Assembly (NCBI GenBank): GCA_943327015.2
Contig: CALPVM020000064.1
Coordinates: 1 to 9,575, forward strand
DNA length: 9,575 bases
Direction: 5' to 3'
Source of the DNA: Akkermansia muciniphila
GTDB lineage: Bacteria > Pseudomonadota > Gammaproteobacteria > Burkholderiales > Burkholderiaceae_C
Positions within the stretch are counted from its first letter, which is position 1, and the number at the start of each line of letters is the position of its first letter. Positions 6,813 through 9,575 of the stretch are shown here, one piece after another. The position numbers and the translations under genes are program-made. A model generated the notes under the pieces. That model was not told the DNA's origin. It worked only from the letters and a program-made list of their open reading frames with translations, and ran no database searches.

Positions 6813-7558
6813 CCGACCTGAAGGACTTGCCCCTGCAAACACTCCAGTTTTACGCCACCACCAGCTATGAATGCAGTTATCTGCCGGAAAGGCAGGCACG
6901 CTCCCAAGTAGCAACCCCCAGCCATTTAATCAATAGCCAGACTTACTCCGAGTTAGTAACCAAAGGATTCAGGCGCAGCGGAATGTTTGCCTACCGCCCC
7001 TATTGCGACGGATGCAAGGCCTGTATTTCGACACGCATTAAGGTAGCAGACTTTACGCCCAACCGCAGCCAGCGTCGCGCTTGGGTGCAACACCAAGCAT
7101 TAGAGGTTCGCGTTTTAAATCTGGGCTTTTCCGAGGAGCACTACGCTCTCTACTCTAAGTACCAACATATTAAACATTCTGGCGGAGGAATGGATGGCGA
7201 CGATGCAAATCAATACAGCCAGTTTTTACTGCAGAGTCACGTTGATAGCAGATTAATTGAATTCAGGGAGCCGTCCTCAAGCAATACGCCAGGCGAACTC
7301 AAAATGGTTTCCGTTATAGATGTTCTGGATGATGGACTCTCAGCCGTATACACATTTTATGCTTCGGATGCTCATGCAAGCTATGGCACATTTAACGTCA
7401 TGTGGCAAATAGAGCAAACACGCAACCTCGGCTTAGAATTTGTGTACTTGGGCTATTACATCAAAGAAAGCCCCAAAATGAGCTACAAAGCCCGCTTCAA
7501 GCCGGCACAGTTTTTGGTTGAGGGCGAATGGTTAAACCAAACGCCTGACAATAGTTAA
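6809..7558 (+). CDS. bpt: Aspartate/glutamate leucyltransferase (Bpt family)
   Basis: This 249-residue cytoplasmic transferase adds Leu from Leu-tRNA to proteins with N-terminal Asp or Glu, extending the leucine N-degron pathway to acidic termini. It is related to eukaryotic arginyltransferase ATE1. Motifs are CSYLPERQAR (22-31), FRRSGMFAYRPYCDGCKACISTRI (54-77), SVIDVLDDGLSAVYTFY (168-184) and YLGYYIKESPKMSYKARFKP (213-232). Cys66, Cys69 and Cys72 form a CxxCxxC set next to Cys22, as in the family's N-terminal domain; related ATE1 proteins bind an Fe-S cluster there. Length is normal. The ATG overlaps the aat stop by 4 bp, so both transferases are made together. The TAA at 7556-7558 is one base from the stop of the convergent pbpG-like gene, with no hairpin between them. 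Confidence 0.95.
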   Translation: MTDLKDLPLQTLQFYATTSYECSYLPERQARSQVATPSHLINSQTYSELVTKGFRRSGMFAYRPYCDGCKACISTRIKVADFTPNRSQRRAWVQHQALEVRVLNLGFSEEHYALYSKYQHIKHSGGGMDGDDANQYSQFLLQSHVDSRLIEFREPSSSNTPGELKMVSVIDVLDDGLSAVYTFYASDAHASYGTFNVMWQIEQTRNLGLEFVYLGYYIKESPKMSYKARFKPAQFLVEGEWLNQTPDNS

Positions 7559-7559
7559 C

Positions 7560-8615
7560 TTACATTCTGCTATGCATGAAATCAGAGGTGCGAAGCGTAT
7601 TGGCAGAAGAGTTTTCCACCCAACGCTTAACCCGTTCAGCATCCGCAATACGGCTTAACTTACCAGCAGAATCAAGAAAAACCATAATAAGTTTACGGCC
7701 CGACACTTTTGCCTGCATTACTAAGCATTGTCCAGCTTCCGAAATATAGCCCGTTTTTTGCAAACCGATATCCCAATCAGGGCTTTTAACCAATCGATTG
7801 GTATTTTTATATTGCAGGGTTCTGTTACCCACATCAACTTCATGCTCTTTAGATGTAGAAAGCTCGCGCAATAAAGGATCTGCATGGGCTACGTTAACCA
7901 AGGTTGCAAGATCACGCGCACTGGACTGATTTTTACTGGACAAGCCAGTCGGCTCGACAAAGCGGGTATCGGTCATACCCATGATTCGGGCTTTTTGATT
8001 CATAAGATTGACAAAATGTGTCAAACCACCCGGATAAGTACGCCCCAGTGCATGCGCAGCACGGTTTTCACTCGACATGAGCGCCAAATGCAACAACTCA
8101 CCGCGACTAAGCTCTGTACCCACCCGAAGTCTGGAGGAGCTGCCTTTTTCAGTATCCACATCATCTTGTGTGATGGATATCATTTGGTACATGGGCAACC
8201 TTGCTTCGCTAACCAATAAAGCCGTCATTAGTTTAGTTATGGATGCAATAGGCAATACTGCCAATTCATTTTTACTAATTAGAACTTCTTTGGTGTCCTG
8301 GTCCATTACAAAAGCAACACTAGACTTTAATGCCAGACGATCGCGAATTTCGTGTAACCCTGCTATTTGACCAAAAGACAACTTGGGAGGTGCGACGGGC
8401 TTCATCACAATGCGCTTGCGTACGGATTTACCCTTAACAACCGGACGTTTTACAACTGCACGCTTAGCACCAGGGGTGCGCTTTGCAACAGCGCGTTTAA
8501 CAACCGACTCTTTGGCATATACGGCTTTTTTTCTAGCAGTTGCTGCATCAACCGGCATAGCCAGCAACGAGAAAAACAAGGCCATAAAGCCAAGATTAAG
8601 AATGAATTTTTTCAA
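7560..8615 (-). CDS. pbpG: D-alanyl-D-alanine endopeptidase, PbpG-like (peptidase S11, penicillin-binding protein 7 type)
   Basis: This is a periplasmic low-molecular-mass penicillin-binding protein of 351 residues that cuts D-Ala-meso-DAP crosslinks in peptidoglycan. Residues 1-24 are a signal peptide (MKKF, a hydrophobic core, then MPVDA before the cut). Residues 28-72 are very basic (18 Lys/Arg in 45) with KR pairs every 5-6 residues. The S11 domain starts near 80 (FGQIAGLHEI) and has the catalytic S125-I-T-K128, S182-E-N184 and K287-T-G289 motifs in the right order. The C-terminal extension typical of DacA/DacC beta domains is absent, which favours PbpG over those. The start is TTG at 8615 with AGGA seven bases upstream; no ATG fits better, since the next Met is inside the signal peptide. 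The basic stretch may hold the enzyme to teichuronic/LPS-like anions or glycan strands (inference). Its stop is one base from bpt. Confidence 0.92.
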   Translation of the reverse strand: MKKFILNLGFMALFFSLLAMPVDAATARKKAVYAKESVVKRAVAKRTPGAKRAVVKRPVVKGKSVRKRIVMKPVAPPKLSFGQIAGLHEIRDRLALKSSVAFVMDQDTKEVLISKNELAVLPIASITKLMTALLVSEARLPMYQMISITQDDVDTEKGSSSRLRVGTELSRGELLHLALMSSENRAAHALGRTYPGGLTHFVNLMNQKARIMGMTDTRFVEPTGLSSKNQSSARDLATLVNVAHADPLLRELSTSKEHEVDVGNRTLQYKNTNRLVKSPDWDIGLQKTGYISEAGQCLVMQAKVSGRKLIMVFLDSAGKLSRIADAERVKRWVENSSANTLRTSDFMHSRM

Positions 8616-8622
8616 AATGCAA

Positions 8623-8626
8623 TCCT
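8623..8626 (-). promoter_or_regulatory. Ribosome binding site that supports the TTG start of the pbpG-like gene
   Basis: AGGA on the minus strand, seven bases before the TTG at 8615-8613. It is the main reason for accepting the non-ATG start ahead of a good signal peptide. Confidence 0.6.
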
Positions 8627-8641
8627 GAAATGGGTATCAAT

Positions 8642-8669
8642 AAAATAGGAAAAACAAAGCCCAACCCAA
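8642..8669 (-). promoter_or_regulatory. Weak candidate promoter of the pbpG-like gene
   Basis: On the minus strand TTGGGT (8669-8664) and TATTTT (8647-8642) are 16 bp apart and would give a leader of about 20-25 nt. Both hexamers are poor matches, so this is only the best pair seen in the gap. Confidence 0.25.
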
Positions 8670-8709
8670 CGTGCTAGGGAACAACCGTAGTTTAAACACA
8701 AATTCTACG

Positions 8710-8760
8710 AAAGATCAATAAGTTAAGAAAGAATCTTCATCAATCTTCTTATTGATCTTT
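8710..8760 (-). terminator. Long AT-rich hairpin after leuA, probable terminator
   Basis: Perfect 13-bp arms AAAGATCAATAAG (8710-8722) and CTTATTGATCTTT (8748-8760) enclose 25 nt. An inner 4-bp extension is possible (8725-8728 with 8744-8747) after a two-base bulge. It starts 13 bp after the leuA stop, where a terminator is expected. Unlike a classical terminator it is AT-rich and has only three U at the base of the stem (TTTCG follows on the minus strand), so it may instead be an mRNA-end stabiliser. Confidence 0.5.
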
Positions 8761-8773
8761 GTCAGTACCAGGA

Positions 8774-9575
8774 TCAGCCTTGCGCTGCTACACGATCCGC
8801 CTTGCTTTGCAATTTGTTCAACGCACTCAGATAGGCTTTGGCCGAGGCCACCACAATATCGGGGTCAGAGCCAACGCCATTGACCACGCGCCCACTATTT
8901 TGCAAGCGTACCGTTACCTCGCCCTGGCTTTCTGTAGAGCCACTGATGGCATTAACAGAGTACAGCACCATTTCTGCACCGCTTTTAACGTGTGCCTCAA
9001 TCGCTTTTAAAGAGGCGTCAACCGGGCCGTTTCCTTCAGATTCGCTTTTAACCTCTTTACCATGCACGGAAAATACGATGCTCGCATGCGGACGCTCGCC
9101 GGTTTCACTATGCTGCGCCAAAGAAACAAAACCGAAATGCTCATTCTCTTGGGTAACACTTTCATCACTGACCAAAGCCAGAATGTCTTCATCAAAGATG
9201 TCGCTCTTTCTGTCGGCCAACTCTTTGAAGCGCGAAAAAGCAGCATTGATTTCTGCCTCGCTTTCAAGCTGAACACCTAACTCTTGCAAACGCTGCTTGA
9301 AAGCGTTGCGGCCACTCAATTTACCCAAGACGATTTTGTTGGCAGTCCAGCCCACATCTTCTGCACGCATAATTTCGTAGGTATCGCGGGCTTTAAGAAC
9401 CCCATCCTGGTGAATACCCGAAGCATGCGCAAAGGCATTAGCCCCTACTACGGCCTTATTCGGCTGCACCACAAAGCCGGTAGTTTGGCTTACCATTCTG
9501 CTGGCTGCCAAAATGTGCTTGGTATCAATGCCCAATTCCAAGCCAAAGTAGTCTTTACGGGTTTTTACCGCCATC
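8774..9575 (-). CDS. leuA: 2-isopropylmalate synthase, C-terminal part (5' end outside window)
   Basis: These are the last 266 complete codons of LeuA, which condenses acetyl-CoA with 2-oxoisovalerate in the first committed step of leucine synthesis. The frame is still open at the right edge, and the Met at 9574 is internal, so the catalytic TIM-barrel start is missing. The visible part has the end of the HMGL-like domain and linker: GLELGIDTKHI, SQTTGFVVQPNKAVVGANAFAHASGIHQDG (about 29-58) and KLSGRNAFKQRL. It continues into the C-terminal allosteric LeuA dimer domain (about 125-255) with GNGPVDA and GVGSDPDIVVASAKAYLSALNKL. That domain is where leucine feeds back. The presence of this regulatory domain favours LeuA over homocitrate or other HMGL-like enzymes lacking it. 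The gene ends in TGA at 8776-8774 and is followed by a hairpin. Confidence 0.96.
   Translation of the reverse strand, partial: MAVKTRKDYFGLELGIDTKHILAASRMVSQTTGFVVQPNKAVVGANAFAHASGIHQDGVLKARDTYEIMRAEDVGWTANKIVLGKLSGRNAFKQRLQELGVQLESEAEINAAFSRFKELADRKSDIFDEDILALVSDESVTQENEHFGFVSLAQHSETGERPHASIVFSVHGKEVKSESEGNGPVDASLKAIEAHVKSGAEMVLYSVNAISGSTESQGEVTVRLQNSGRVVNGVGSDPDIVVASAKAYLSALNKLQSKADRVAAQG

Overview
The window reads as ordinary chromosomal DNA of a betaproteobacterium. It is most likely Burkholderiales and perhaps a Comamonadaceae-type freshwater bacterium with moderate GC. The basis is the protein style (LeuA, CysM and a basic-linker PbpG-type endopeptidase) and the coupled aat-bpt pair; the genus cannot be fixed from this sequence. 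I see no insertion sequence, phage gene, CRISPR array or origin. Coding density is very high.

Left block, rightward: the 3' end of valS (1-639), then a 542-residue hybrid histidine kinase (718-2346) built as REC-REC-HisKA-HATPase with no sensor or membrane segment. Its 3' end overlaps the oppositely oriented next gene by 33 bp.

Sulfur block, leftward (read from 5627 down to 2314): cysM, then 45 bp later a 75-residue TusA-family sulfur carrier, then 5 bp later a 710-residue SulP-type anion transporter carrying STAS and cyclic-nucleotide-binding domains. The cysM-tusA gap holds a perfect 15-bp palindrome lying between a possible -35 and -10. The layout suggests one unit that imports a sulfur oxyanion and passes sulfur to cysteine synthesis. 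This is the most interesting part of the window, but the substrate is inference.

Centre: tRNA-Leu(CAA) on + and tRNA-Pro(TGG) on - face each other, each followed by its own intrinsic terminator. cysM and tRNA-Leu are divergent with only 38 bp between them.

Right block: aat and bpt overlap by 4 bp (ATGA) on +. They encode the two bacterial N-degron aminoacyl transferases that add Leu/Phe to N-terminal Lys/Arg and Leu to N-terminal Asp/Glu. Convergent to them, one base away, is a D-Ala-D-Ala endopeptidase (PbpG-like) with a TTG start, a signal peptide and a strongly basic linker. A 158-bp gap with a 13-bp-arm hairpin separates it from the C-terminal part of leuA, which runs off the right edge.

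Transporters, kinase and sulfur genes look like chromosomal accessory functions of a metabolically versatile cell. The rest is housekeeping (translation, protein turnover, cell wall, leucine synthesis).
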